Shown here: positions 1-10,961 of the stretch, in pieces
How positions within the stretch are numbered: position 1 is the stretch's first letter
How the letters are laid out: every line of letters begins with the position of its first letter
Source of the DNA: Primulina eburnea
Taxonomy: Eukaryota > Streptophyta > Magnoliopsida > Lamiales > Gesneriaceae
NCBI RefSeq assembly: GCF_022965805.1
Contig: NC_133103.1
Coordinates: 45,712,047-45,776,046, forward strand
Direction: 5' to 3'
Length of the DNA stretch: 64,000 nucleotides
Notes under the pieces: generated by a model
Told to the model about the DNA's origin: nothing
The model's input: only the letters and a program-made list of their open reading frames with translations
Database searches by the model: none
Program-made: the position numbers and the translations under genes

Positions 1-640
1 GGTTATGGTCCCAGTGGGAGCCCGACAATCGTGTTTCCTTGGATACGGATACGAATACGAATATGTTAATACGTTGGCCAAGGCCCAGTTAACCGGTGAG
101 AGTGTCGCTGGTGTCTCCGCCGCCAAGTACTGTGGTTTTCTCTAGATGGATCCATCATTCAATACGATTAAGAATACGAGTCACAATCATGATCTGAATT
201 CAACAAACGCGAACATGAATATGGATACGAATATGAATATGTTTATGTTGATATGATTATGTTTATGAAAATGTTTAAGTTTAAAGTTTATGCATTATTA
301 TGAAAATGATATTTTAAGTACAAGTTGTTTTCACTGCTGTATGTGAACTGTATTACGTATTATTCGTTATCAAGGATATGATGTGTTGAGTCTTTAGACT
401 CACTATGTGTGTTTGATGCAGGTGAGTTTGATGGAGGTCTTGATGGTTGACTAGACTGAATTGAGGGTGACCATAACCCGAGGACCAGCACTTCTATTTT
501 CCGCATTTAAGTTTACGATTATGCTAAAAGACTTTTACAACTTTTAATTTATACTTTTGAGTGGTTTTTGAGAGGATGATACTTTACAAATTTATTGCGT
601 TTAGGTTGGTTAAACATTTAACGATTTTATGCTAAACTAT
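1..640 (+). repeat. 3' part of a Ty3/gypsy-type LTR (fragment)
   Basis: No coding sequence. The stretch resembles the reverse complement of about 21060-21560: both share a segment reading GTGTTGAGTCTTTA, then ACTCACTA and GATGCAGGTGAG, and a segment with GGTGAGAGTGTCG. This is therefore the downstream half of the same LTR family, in plus orientation and cut by the window start. The Ty3/gypsy assignment rests on general resemblance to such LTRs. The right boundary is not sharp; 640-764 is AT-rich with nothing recognisable. Confidence 0.55.
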
Positions 641-764
641 TTCTTTTGATTTTTAAATGTTAGTTAATTTTTTATTTTTAAAAATTGTGTAAGGTATTTT
701 CAAAGAATTTATACATATATATGTAAGAAGAAAAAAAATTCTAGCACATTTTAAGAAAACGATC

Positions 765-1228
765 AAGCAGACGTTTCAATAACACACGAAGGAACTTAGC
801 CAACTAAAAGATATTTTCAAAAATCTTCCAAAAATGACAATTCCCCAAGATGAAGCCGATCTGGTATTATATACATATTCCAATGATCATTGATGGGCAG
901 CAGTTTTAACAAAGCTCATACAAGAAGGAGAACAAACATGCAAGTCTTGAAGTGGTCTATTCTAATAAGCAGAAGCTGTAAGATGACATATCAACGAGAA
1001 GAAATTTTATGTAGTAAAAAGAGTTTTTGAAAAAAAGTCATTATTTTACTAACAAAGAAATTTACCTTAAAATTGATAACACACGGGTAAAGGCTTTCCT
1101 AAAAAATGGAATTGAATTTAAACCTGAGAAAACTAGATTATTAAGGTGGCAAACTTTATATCAAAATTATATTTTTGATATTGTGATGATTAAATCTCGT
1201 GAAAAAATTCTTGCAGACTTTTAATAAT
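765..1228 (+). pseudogene. Pararetroviral RNase H fragment
   Basis: Translated segments correspond to the RNase H end of the polymerase in copy 2 (about 26460-26006). An early part has the sequence for MTIPQDEADLVLY, followed by stop codons. The 1027-1224 part stays open and contains NTRVKAFLKNGIEFKPEKTR and LLRWQTLYQNYIFDIV. Frame breaks and stops before 1027 make it non-functional. The reverse transcriptase and everything upstream are missing. Confidence 0.85.
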
Positions 1229-1263
1229 AAATGGACAAATGTGATATCAATTTCTTCATAAAA

Positions 1264-2403
1264 ATGTAGAGTCATTTGAGAGAACATCTTGAAATGCTTC
1301 AAAACGAGTTCAATTAGCTTGTAAATGCAAAAGTTGCGGGCAGGCTATAGCAAGCCGATAAGAGAATCATCTCTTATCGAATTATAGGATGTTTATAGGC
1401 TTATATCCAGCTATGGCATGTAATACAAAGGCCTGTCCTCCAAGACATTGAGAAACCACTGGTTTCTCAAATGGAGATTTTTCGAGTACAAGACTCAATA
1501 CCTGGAGCAGGGAATTCAAATACCCCTAGCACATATATTAAGTCGGGATCATCTCCAGATGAGTCGGTCAAAATAAAATTTGAGACTCCAGATCCTTATA
1601 TTGAGTCTTCAAATCAACTTTTCGCCTCAGAGATTCAAGAGGGAAATATCAATCTTAGACCTCATACAGGCAAGAGTAAATCTAAGGTTGGTACTGATTA
1701 ATCTGCCATTTTTCCTTTTCAGGTATATCATCAGAACTGGGAGAAATTATAAACAAAAATACGCAATAACTCATCCACAATTCGGGTTGATGTAGCAATA
1801 AAATATCCTTGAGTATAGATAAAACAAAATTCATATACAAAAGAGGTCAAGACATGGTATGAATTCGGGGCATTTGCCTCAGTTTATACTACATCACCCA
1901 GATTCCTAGAAATTCCAAATTACCTAACTGGATTCAGGAATCGATTCATGAAACATGGGCAAACGACGAATATTTGTCCAGAGGAAACACTTTGGAGCTA
2001 TACTTTTTTATTAGAGCACCAGAACCAGCTGGAAAATGCCCACACGAAGCCTTTCATATTATCAAGCTAAGAACGTCATATACAAATATTCAAAAATTTA
2101 TCAAGGATCTTCTGGTATAAGAAACACTCTTTGTCGCTTCAATAACTGAATATGACATCTCTATTAGAAGAGTTCGAGTTCTATGGGTCTGTCTAACCGA
2201 AATAAACAAAGTCAAGTTTTCATTTAAGTTTTATCATAATTCTGTAAATGGATCTTTCTTATTAAACACTATGAAAGGAAAAACAACAAGTTTTACAGAA
2301 AACCTATTTGAAATGAAAAGAAATCTTTTGTAGAATAGAAAGCTTCCTGGGAGCAAAGAAACTCAGCAGAAATTTTGTAGCATGGCTTATATGGGAAGAT
2401 GAT
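1264..2403 (+). pseudogene. Pararetroviral transactivator/inclusion-body protein, broken
   Basis: This matches the open reading frame at 26019-24844 (minus) along its whole length, starting at the coiled-coil-like N-terminus (LREHLEMLQNEFN) and ending near the FCSMAYMGR-like C-terminus. Many stop codons and short indels break it; the longest open part is 1471-1701. In related viruses this position encodes the P6-like transactivator/viroplasmin. It cannot make a full protein here. Confidence 0.8.
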
Positions 2404-2783
2404 CAAAAATTATATGTCCAGAATGCCGGAACCAAAAGAGGCAGAATTCGGGAAGGGTTTTCGGCTAAGATCTGATTGAAAGCATAATGTAAAAACAATT
2501 CCAAGTGACGAAGGACCACATAAAAAAAATTCCTCACGGATCATACAAAAGTAGAAGATTCTCCAACAAAGATAAAGCATACATATGATTCAACCACTCC
2601 ATTAGTGGAGGATGGACCACTACTAAAAGATGATTCCACTCAATGGTGGAAGAATATACCACTCAACCACCCATAAGGTAAGTCACCAATTAGTGGTTGA
2701 AGAGACCACTACTCACAAGATGTTGTCGGCCACAACTGGTAGAAGAATTCATAAGATTTGAAGTCCGAATTCGAAATCCACCA

Positions 2784-4105
2784 CACTACAAGAAAAATGA
2801 TTTTCTGCAGCACGTCATCAACAGCGTGCATTAACCGCATGCTGCGAATACTACTTTTCACGGCGTGCACCCATATGTGCGCGTTAATAGTGTTGCACTT
2901 GAGACTATTAACGGTGTGCATTAAAAGCACGCTGTGGATATTACTATGGGCGGCGTGCATTAAAAGCACGCTGCGGATAGTAACTTGATACTATTCACGG
3001 CGTGCATTAAAAGCACGCTGTGGATATTATTATGAACGGCGTGCATTAAAAGCACGCTGCGGATAGTAATACTCGCAGCTTGCATTTATGTGGGCTGTTA
3101 ATAAATTATATAAACGACAGCGCACAATAAAGGCACGTCGTTAATAGTATTATTAGCGGCGTGCAAGTTTATGTGTGCTGCAAAAAGTAAATCATTTTTT
3201 TAAAAAAAAAATTCGTGTTCAGAAATTAACGGCGTACATTAATCGTACGCCGTCAATAGTATTATTCACGGCATGCATATTATAAGCATGCTGCGGAAAA
3301 TGAGTTCGAATTTTAAAGTAGCGATGGCTTTAGTAAAACCGTCGCTAATTTTAAAGTTGTGACGATTATAAGGCCACATTTAGCGACGGTTTAGAACAAA
3401 CCGTCGCTAAAAGACTTACATCGGCGACTGTTTAGTAACAAATCGTCGCAAAAAAATTGTAAATTCTCTATTTATTCCCGATCTACGTTTCATTTGTTTT
3501 CACAACACTTAAAATTTTTCTCTACTTACATGATTTAAGTTTCGATTTAAATACTTGTATTTGTTTCAATTTTGGTTAATTTTTTAATTGTTAATTAAGA
3601 TCATGAGTATTTTTTAATTGTTAATTAAGATCATGAGTATTATTATTATAGTTGTATTGTATTTTTATAAAAATGTATTAAATTATAAAAGTAAATTTTT
3701 TTTTTAAATTTACGCAACATTTAGCGACGGTTTTGGAACTGTCACGAAATTATAACACTGTCGCTACATTTTAAGACCGTAGCTAACTTAGCAATGGTTT
3801 TACACCGTCGCCATTTTGCGACGGTTTTGCCGAAACATGTCGCTAATATTTTTTTGTTTTATGACTATTAACGGCGTATATGTGCACGCTGCAGAAAGTT
3901 GTATTAACAGCGTACATATGCACGCTGCCAATAGTTTAACTATCAACAGCATACTCTGCACGCCGTTATTAGACTAAACCACAGCGTAAATCGCACGCCG
4001 CCAATAGTGTCAAACTTAAGACGACTTTCAACTTTACAGCGTGCGTCGCAGCGTGCATTCCGCGGCGCATATTGCACGCCGCAGAAACCCACTTTTCTTG
4101 TTGTG
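2784..4105. mobile_element. Non-autonomous CACTA (En/Spm-like) element inside EPRV copy 1
   Basis: It begins CACTACAAGAAAAATG and ends CACTTTTCTTGTTGTG, which are inverted repeats of the CACTA class. ACCA flanks both ends (2780-2783 and 4106-4109), compatible with the 3-bp duplication of this class plus one chance match. The interior has no transposase. It carries repeated imperfect palindromes: the outer type GCGTGCATTAAAAGCACGC (for example near 2954, 3000, 3040) and the inner type built on TTAGCGACGG and CCGTCGCTAA (about 3320-3430 and 3718-3850). Copy 2 of the virus lacks this insert at the matching position, so it serves as the empty-site reference. Confidence 0.88.
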
Positions 4106-4116
4106 ACCAAGACTTC

Positions 4117-4124
4117 TATAAATA
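4117..4124 (+). promoter_or_regulatory. Pararetroviral TATA box, copy 1
   Basis: TATAAATA lies 12 bp beyond the CACTA right end. The matching site in copy 2 is 24120-24127 (minus). AATAAA follows at 4295-4300, about 175 bp downstream, as expected for a pararetroviral promoter followed by a leader with a poly(A) signal. It points toward D14. Confidence 0.65.
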
Positions 4125-4294
4125 CCAAGGTAGAAGTAAGATGAAGACACCATTCAACCTCTTCATTTTCTTTCAGATAAATGTTAATATTTCACTTTCT
4201 AAATTCATGTGTTGTATTCCAGCTACTATAAGTAGTTAAACAATAACTTTTTCCTCTACAGAAGGTTGTTATGTAATAATAGCTTGTATGTTTG

Positions 4295-4300
4295 AATAAA
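4295..4300 (+). terminator. Pararetroviral poly(A) signal, copy 1
   Basis: AATAAA follows the viral TATA box by about 175 bp. The same arrangement is found in copy 2 (AATAAA at 23940-23945, minus). If still used it would cut transcripts started at 4150 before they reach D14; if bypassed they could read into D14. Confidence 0.5.
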
Positions 4301-4663
4301 ATTATCAAGGATTATTGTCCCTCTCCTGTACTATTTTCAAATTGAACTACTTTACTATACATCATGAGGTAGGAAACAAAACATAGTTGTGCTAGGTGAC
4401 GTTGAAGGAATCTATGTCAGGAACTATCGATTAGACTGAGTGGTTATGCTGTGAGATCAGTCTGTAAAACACGATGGATACAACCCGACGACATTCCGGT
4501 CAAAGAGATAAATTGTTAATTTATTTTACGAAAGCATGATTTTCGAAAATTTAAATGATTAGGAAGCTCAAACAAATATTTAAATGAATAGCGAGTGAGG
4601 AGAAAGTTATAATTGGAAAGGAAGAGTTATTGTAAGTTTGCTCCTAGATACTTCTGTAAAGCA

Positions 4664-4671
4664 ATATAAAT
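4664..4671 (+). promoter_or_regulatory. Probable D14 TATA box
   Basis: TATAAATA lies 98 bp before the D14 start codon, a usual spacing for a plant promoter with a short leader. Only about 100-120 bp separates it from the end of the viral sequence. Confidence 0.6.
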
Positions 4672-4768
4672 AGCTAGGCACACACCAAAACATCCAACTT
4701 CGTGGCATCTCCTTACAAGCATGATCTGATTTCTTGTTCTTCAGATCATTTTTTCGAGAAATTCGAGA

Positions 4769-5802
4769 ATGGGCCACAGCTTGTTGGAGGCCTTGAACGT
4801 GCGGGTAGTGGGCTCCGGCGAAAAGATTCTGGTGCTGGCTCACGGGTTCGGCACCGATCAATCGGCATGGCAGCGCATTCTGCCGTTCTTTGTGCGGGAC
4901 CACCGCGTGGTTCTGTATGACTTGGTGTGCGCGGGCAGCGTCAACCCTGATTACTTCGATTTCGGCCGCTACACCACTTTGGACGCCTACGTGGACGACT
5001 TGTTCCATATCCTTGAAGCCCTCGGCGTGCAGCGCTGCACCTATGTTGGCCACTCGGTGTCCGGCATGATCGGGATTCTCGCCGCCATTCGCCGCCCCGA
5101 GCTGTTCATTAAGCTGATTCTCATCGGCGCCTCCCCTAGGTACGCGCGTTACAAATCCCAAATTCCCACCCGGGCTTATTTGACTGTTTGTTTTGATTTC
5201 GAATCAATTCCCAATAAACTGGAATTCAATCCCAGTTTAGTCAAAACATAATTCGCAGCTACTGTTGGACCAAATTGATTGATTTTGATTCATATATACT
5301 TAATAATGATCACGAATAGTGATCGATCTTATCCAATTCTTATTCGTGACGGGAATCAACATCAACTCCCAGGTTCTTGAATGATAATGACTACCACGGA
5401 GGATTCGAGCAAGGCGAGATCGAGAAGGTATTCTCTGCCATGGAGGCAAACTACGAGGCTTGGGTCAACGGGGTCGCGCCGCTAGCGGTGGGTGCGGACG
5501 TGCCGGTGGCGGTGCGCGAATTCAGCCGCACGCTGTTCAACATGCGACCGGACATAACGCTGTTCGTGTCACGGGTTGTATTCAACAGCGACTTCCGAGG
5601 AGTACTGGGACTGGTGAAGGTGCCGTGCTCCATAATCCAGACGGCGAAAGACGTGTCGGTGCCGGCAACGGTGGCGTACTACTTGCAGAACCACCTGGGG
5701 GGGCGGACCACCGTGCACCCGCTGAACATCGAAGGCCATCTCCCGCATCTCTCCGCCCCCAATCTGCTGGCGCAAGTGCTCCGCCAAGCGCTGCCCAGAT
5801 AA
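4769..5802 (+). CDS. D14: DWARF14 strigolactone receptor (alpha/beta hydrolase)
   Basis: Two exons, 4769-5139 and 5373-5802, give 266 residues; the 233-bp intron has GT-AG ends (GTACGC...CCCAG) and splits the Arg codon of SPR/FLND, the position of the single intron I recall for D14 genes. The protein binds and hydrolyses strigolactone and then recruits the MAX2/D3 F-box protein and SMXL repressors. Visible features: [10 protein letters not shown] oxyanion region, [15 protein letters not shown], nucleophile elbow GHSVSG with Ser96, Asp217 in QTAKDVSVP and His246 in [39 protein letters not shown] and the C-terminal ALPR favour D14 over KAI2. All catalytic residues are present. The coding part is GC-rich against its AT-rich surroundings. 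Transposon and viral DNA lies directly upstream. Confidence 0.95.
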
Positions 5803-6284
5803 ATCCAAGTTTTGGGGGGAATAAGATTCTGACACGTGGCGAACAAGGAGCTATTGGAGTACTATAATTTTGTTCTGTTATTTTTGTTTTTGTTTTTTTT
5901 GGAGAGGATAAGGAATATCACGTGATTGTCACGTGATGGTGTTCACGTTTTGTCTTCTGCTGCTTCTTTTTTTGAAATGGGGTGGGGACCTGTTTTCTGT
6001 ATTTGTTTTAAAAAAAAATTTCTATAACTAAATTAATTTAATTTTAAAAATAATTCTGTTGGTTAAAAAATTTCCACCAATTTATTAGGATAAAAATATG
6101 AAGGAAAATATATTGAATAAAGAGAGATTAAGAAGAAATAAATGTTAAAAATTTCTATTTGAAAAATATATGAGGATTGAGTTATGGCTTGATGATTATA
6201 TTTTTGTCTACATATGTAATTACAAAAATTTAAATGTTCTTTTAATTTATTTTTATACATTTTTTATAATAAAATATATAAAAC
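5803..6284. other. D14 3' flank
   Basis: AT-rich with T runs near 5880-5900. It contains three CACTGTG-unrelated CACGTG cores at 5833-5838, 5919-5924 and 5930-5935. The last two lie in a close direct repeat (CACGTGATTGTCACGTGAT). No gene is evident. Confidence 0.5.
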
Positions 6285-6580
6285 TAAATATTTGTCGTTT
6301 TACCGAACGTTATAGTTAGTGATAATGATGCAACTAAAATCTTTTGAACCATACATCAACTCAAGCATCTCAGTTCGATTTGCACTCCAATAATCTCATT
6401 CACAATAATTTCATTTTTTGTAATAAATGATAATCAAATCTGTGACCTTAGATTTAATACCAATTGTAAGACCGAACATTTGTCACTTTACAAAAATTTA
6501 TAGTTAGTGATAATGGTGCAACTCAAATCTTTTAGATCATACAGCACCCCAAAAGCTACAGTCCAATCGCTCTCTCAACA
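6285..6580 (-). mobile_element. Degenerate TRIM retrotransposon
   Basis: Read on the minus strand: an LTR (6580-6465) beginning TGTTGAGAGAGCG and ending GTTCGGTCTTACA, then ATTGGTATTAAATC where a tRNA-Met primer site is expected, a short interior, then a second diverged LTR (about 6392-6285). The pattern, and blocks such as AAAAGATTTGAGTTGCACCA, match the TRIM array at 15316-15875. It encodes no protein. Confidence 0.7.
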
Positions 6581-6585
6581 AAAAA

Positions 6586-7606
6586 ATCACTCTCTCAATG
6601 AAAACAATTATTGCACCCAAAATTAATATATACATAAAATTTCAAGAATGAAGGGTTAGAATATTTTTATAATTGCTCACTATTTTCCTTAATGAAATAA
6701 TCAGTGATACTTTTTTTACTATTTTAATTCACCTATAAATAATTTTTTTTTTATAATTTATCATTTCAATTCACTTGTAAATAGAATATTGATCCCAAAA
6801 AAAAACATCAACTTACAAGGATTTGACAAAAATGGATTTCAAAATTATATATAACACATCAAATATGAAAAAATTGATATTAATTTCTCTAAAATATCTA
6901 ATGATCCAACTAAGACAAATCAAATACTATAACAAAAGAGAGTAAGTTTCTTGTTAGACGATCTCACGAATCTTTATCTGTGAGACGGGACAACACTACC
7001 GATATTCACAATAAAAAGTAATACTCTTAGCATAAAAAATAAAATTTTTCATGGATTATCCAAATAAGATATTCGTCTCACAAATTACGACACATGAGAC
7101 TATCGAGAAAAATTAATTTTTGAAATTTTTAACTTTAATACTTAAGATTTAACCTAACAAATTTTCAATAGAATTTCATTTTCATATCTAAAAATTAAAT
7201 TATTTTTGCTGAAGTTTAAAATAAGTATTAATTTTAAATATATTTATAATTACATTTTAAAATATATACATTTATAAAATATAAATTATATATTTAAAAA
7301 AATTTCCCCTGGTTTAAAGTAGGAATAGCTATAACATATAGAAAAAAAAATTAAACACCTATGTTTATAACATAGAAAAAAAATTTCTTTTTGGGTATTT
7401 TACAAAATAAATGGTATTGAACTAGAATTTCATCAAACATAAGAATTTTATTTTTCACAGATATATAATATTGTTTATATACAAAAAAAAAAAAAAAACA
7501 AGAGATTAATCCTCAAAATCGAAATTGAATCGCCTCATTTGGTTACAAGTCAGCATTTTGCTTTGGATTTGAGCAAAAGATTAGCAGTAAAAGGCCGCAG
7601 GAATGA
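6586..7606. other. AT-rich intergenic DNA with one MITE
   Basis: Very AT-rich. A MITE of the GTGAGACGGTCTCAC family lies at 6946-7112; a poly-A run sits at about 7482-7497. The part nearest 7607 is the probable 3' UTR of the RSL gene. Confidence 0.5.
6946..7112 (-). mobile_element. GTGAGACGG-family MITE, copy a
   Basis: Intact members of this family are about 170 bp, with ends close to GTGAGACGGTCTCAC and inner blocks CATGAAAAAGTATTACTTTT and GAATATCGGTAGGGTTGACC. This copy is in reverse orientation, diverged at both ends. Confidence 0.7.
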
Positions 7607-8969
7607 TTAAGACCAAAGATTTGGAGATATTTTGTCGTAGAGGCCAATGTTCATCCCATTGTAAGCAATTGGAGCATACATCCATAACTCATCCGAGCTT
7701 AGCAACTGCAAACGTTAAACATTATTAACTTAGTTTTCACAACCTTGTCACGACGGAGAAATTTTGAGGGCAAAATTTGAATTTTCGTCATTTGTCGAAA
7801 AATACCTTGATTTGATGTTGCAAAAATTTCACGTAGTGAACGGCCTCCTCCAGCATTGTGCTAATATCGACCTAATGCAACGCAAATTAGATTATGGGAT
7901 GATCGCATATATAATATTCTAACCAAATGGTACGTAGTTGTATTAATTACCTTTGTTCCATTTGGGACAAGGTTTTGCAAGATCCTCAATCTCTCGTTGA
8001 TTCTTTCTCTTCTTCTCTGAATATCACAAAAAGGGTTCTCATGTAAAAAAATTTAACTAGCTAGTTAGGCCTTGAAATCTTGAAAGTTTTTTGAGTCTTT
8101 TACCCTTGCATATAGGCTTTGAGGATCAGTTGCCGACCCTCGGTTAGCTCTTGCTTTCCCTTTCGAGTTCGACGCTCCGTCGTGATCTTGAGAAGCATTG
8201 GAGTGATCATCCTCAGAGCTGAAACTGCTTGAACTTTGTCCGTTTGTTACAGCAGCATTATTAGTAATGTTGTCTTCTTCAGTATCATTGCTGATTGGGA
8301 TGTTGACTTTCTTGTTCTTTTTCGAGCGAGTATTCCTCTTATTTTGCTGTATCGTTATCAAGAATCACAGTATTAATCCATGGAATCAGGTGAATGAAAC
8401 AAGAAACATGCAAGAACACATACATGTAGTTGCAAAATCTTTCTTATACTCACATCTTTCGAAACCCGACATCTTTTCTTGGGACTTTGGCATGAATTAT
8501 CCTCCAGCGATTGGAGTTGGTACCCATTATCCTGATCAATCTGAATTCTTGTTGTTTCATACTTCCTCTTGCACTGCATTTCTTCGGAAGAATGATCCCC
8601 GGATACATGAATAGCCTGGATTTTTCCTGCATTACTCAATTGCAGAATCTCTTCCATCATATCGTCAGGAAAAACCGGCTCGTTTTCGCAATCCATGGGG
8701 CAAAACAGGATGGATTCATCATGAAGAAAATCAACATCATTAGCATTGACATTAGTTCCATAGCCATGATCGAGTAAAAAGGAACAATCGAATTCGATAC
8801 AGTTGCCACTTTCCTGTACTGGAACACAACTAAAATCAGTGAAAAATATGCTATCATCCATATGATACATATTTTCAGCCAGAAAGCTTGATGGGATTTG
8901 AACATGATTGGAGAAAAAGTCGGTGGCAAGCAAAGATTCAGAATCAAGAAAAGCTCCAAATGACTCCAT
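7607..8969 (-). CDS. RSL-class bHLH transcription factor (RHD6-like family)
   Basis: Five exons on the minus strand: 8969-8454, 8346-8104, 8016-7951, 7871-7806 and 7705-7607. All junctions have GT-AG ends and fall between codons, giving 329 residues. The first in-frame ATG is 8969; the open frame above it has no ATG. The C-terminus has the hallmark RSL block: ATDPQSLYAR, RRRERINERLRILQNLVPNG, TKVDISTMLEEAVHYVKFLQ, and LLSSDELWMYAPIAYNGMNI. RSL factors are nuclear and drive root-hair growth; the long N-terminus resembles the RSL2/RSL4 branch more than RHD6/RSL1, but I cannot place it firmly. The N-terminus is acidic and the middle Ser- and Lys-rich, with SPKKRCRV as a possible nuclear signal. 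The residue after YAR is Arg where relatives I recall have Lys. Confidence 0.93.
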
Positions 8970-9076
8970 TGATCTTGGTACAAGCAATATGGGAATTTGG
9001 AGGGTTTTTTCTTTCCTTTTTTTTTAAAAAATAAATATTTTGCAGTTGCTTGGAAATACCCACTAATTCAGCTGCA

Positions 9077-9084
9077 TATTTATA
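9077..9084 (-). promoter_or_regulatory. Probable RSL-gene TATA box
   Basis: TATAAATA on the minus strand, 108 bp before the start codon at 8969, in an otherwise uninformative AT-rich leader. Confidence 0.6.
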
Positions 9085-9292
9085 GTGGCTATGGGAGAAA
9101 TTTAAATTGGCAGAAATAAGGATTGACTTTATTTTTTTATTATTTTTATAAATTATTTTATAGTTAATATGGTTTGGTTCCTAAATCTGTGCATGTAACT
9201 GATGTCATTAGTCTATTGTTGGTGGAAAACAGAATACTAGTTAATAGTATTTTTTTTATTAAGTTAATGATACAAAATTAAGCACATCTATT

Positions 9293-9818
9293 ATGGGTGT
9301 CAAAATCCGACACGACCCACCAACCCGACACAGTTCAACCCGAAAAAAATCAAGTTTCGGTCAGATCAGGTTGGACCCGATAGCTGACCCGAAAAAAATG
9401 ATCGGGTTGGGTTCGGGTCAAAGTTTTAATTTTTTTAAATATAATTAATAAATACTACCTACATTTTTATATATTGCTTGTCTGAAAATTTTCTTAATTT
9501 AATATTTATTTCGAATATTTTTTTATTTTTTATTGATTTAGTATACTTTATTTTTCTACAATTAGACTTTCAAATTTAAATGATATATACGAGGGAGATT
9601 TTATTATTATGTGTTTAAATTAAAATATTGGTATTATTTTTTTTTAAATTTTATTTAATTTTTTTCTAAAAAAATTATTAAAAAAATTCAAAATCAGGTT
9701 ATACGGGTTGATCGGGTTCAGGTTCGGGTTGAGAGTTTTCGAGTTGGCTCGGATTGATGTGAATTTCTGAATAATACTATTGTTCAACCCGATCCAACCC
9801 ATCCAAATTGACCCCTGT
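9293..9818. mobile_element. Non-autonomous hAT-like element rich in GGGTTCGGGT
   Basis: The ends form an imperfect inverted repeat (ATGGGTGTCAAAATCC on the left, ACAGGGGTCAATTTGG read inward on the right). The flanks CATCTATT (9285-9292) and CAACCATT (9819-9826) agree at 6 of 8 bases, compatible with a decayed 8-bp duplication. Subterminal parts repeat CAACCCGA and TCGGGTT; the centre is AT-rich. No coding capacity. Confidence 0.5.
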
Positions 9819-9826
9819 CAACCATT

Positions 9827-10953
9827 TATTATCATGACCAAAAAAAAAAATATACCCCTTTTTAAATTTCTTACCGATTCAAACAACGTAGGACTTAGAA
9901 AAAAATAATATTACTACTCATCCATTTTTTTCCCTATTTCTCATAATATTAAATGAATAAATTGTCTTTTTTCATGTCACTTCAATATTAATGATAAAAT
10001 TATTTAAATTTTATCTCAAGTAATTAAATAAACATTTTAAACTCGTGATTACAATGAGTCTATCCTCGTAATCTCATCATAATTACTAAATTTAAATTTG
10101 CTAAATTTATGAGAATCAGAATCAGAATCGTGTTCAATAATAATAATGAAAAAACAATCGGGTTCATGTATTTAATTAGATCTGTCTCAGTTCTAATTTT
10201 ATAATGGTGAAGTTGAAATTATTTAATTTACTAACTTCGTATTTTAACATGATCGTGTGATTTGGTGAAATTGAGGATCAGGGAAAAAAGAAAAAATAAA
10301 GTATTTCAGAATTGGAAGAACGTGGAATTAATTATAAGCACGATTATTCATAAATAATTGGGATGAATTGTGGATGACACGATTTTCTAAATTTAAGAAA
10401 GTCGTCTAAATAATTCAGCATAAATTCAAATAGAAGAATTTTAAAGTTAAGTAATATGATGTATTAAAAAGGAAATAAATATGTTACAATTGATTTATAT
10501 ACATATCATTATTTTTGTTAATTATTTTCATAAAATTGATTTATATACATATCATTATTTTTGTTAATTATTTTCATAAAACGAACAGATACCATTGACC
10601 ATGATTAGCATACATGCATTGGGACTTAGTGTAAAAGAATGATATACGTAACAATCATCAATAAGAACAAAATCTCTAGATTCTCGATGTTGTGCAATAA
10701 AAAGTATTCATGCGTGTGTGGGATCACATCTTGGACATATGAAATAAAAGTGTTGCATAAATCAAAGTCACGTATAGATTCTCAGCGCTAATAAGTGAGA
10801 TTTCGAGAGAGCGTTTCTATAATCTTTTTATGTCCGAAGAAATGATTCATCGTAATATAATGAGTCACCATTTATATCAACACATCTGAAATCGCCAAAT
10901 GTGTGAGAGTTTCTCTATTCAATCATTTTCCTTCTTGTTGCTGGATATCTCGT
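9827..10953. other. AT-rich intergenic DNA with a 46-bp direct duplication
   Basis: No gene seen. 10489-10534 is repeated exactly and without a gap at 10535-10580; each unit starts ATTGATTTATATACATATC. The rest is AT-rich single-copy-looking sequence. Confidence 0.6.
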
Positions 10954-10961
10954 TCGTACAT

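Larger units (their letters stand above)
765..4560 (+). mobile_element. Endogenous pararetrovirus copy 1 (Caulimoviridae), decayed and interrupted
   Basis: A 5'-truncated viral copy on the plus strand. It aligns in order with the minus-strand copy at about 31313-23696: end of RNase H (765-1224), transactivator-like gene with many stops (1264-2400), intergenic region with ATTAGTGG and ACCACT motifs (about 2590-2710), then TATA box, leader and AATAAA. A CACTA transposon (2784-4105) interrupts it just before the TATA box. Homology ends near 4544-4560. Compared with copy 2 it has many more stops and lacks the segment that holds the 65-residue ORF there. It is an old, non-functional insertion. Confidence 0.85.

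Noticed and set aside
4607..5161. 184-residue open frame antisense to D14 exon 1
   Set aside because: It mirrors the GC-rich D14 coding sequence and crosses the D14 promoter; no independent signal supports it.
8267..8777. Plus-strand open frames over the bHLH gene
   Set aside because: Shadows of a gene whose five exons splice cleanly on the minus strand.
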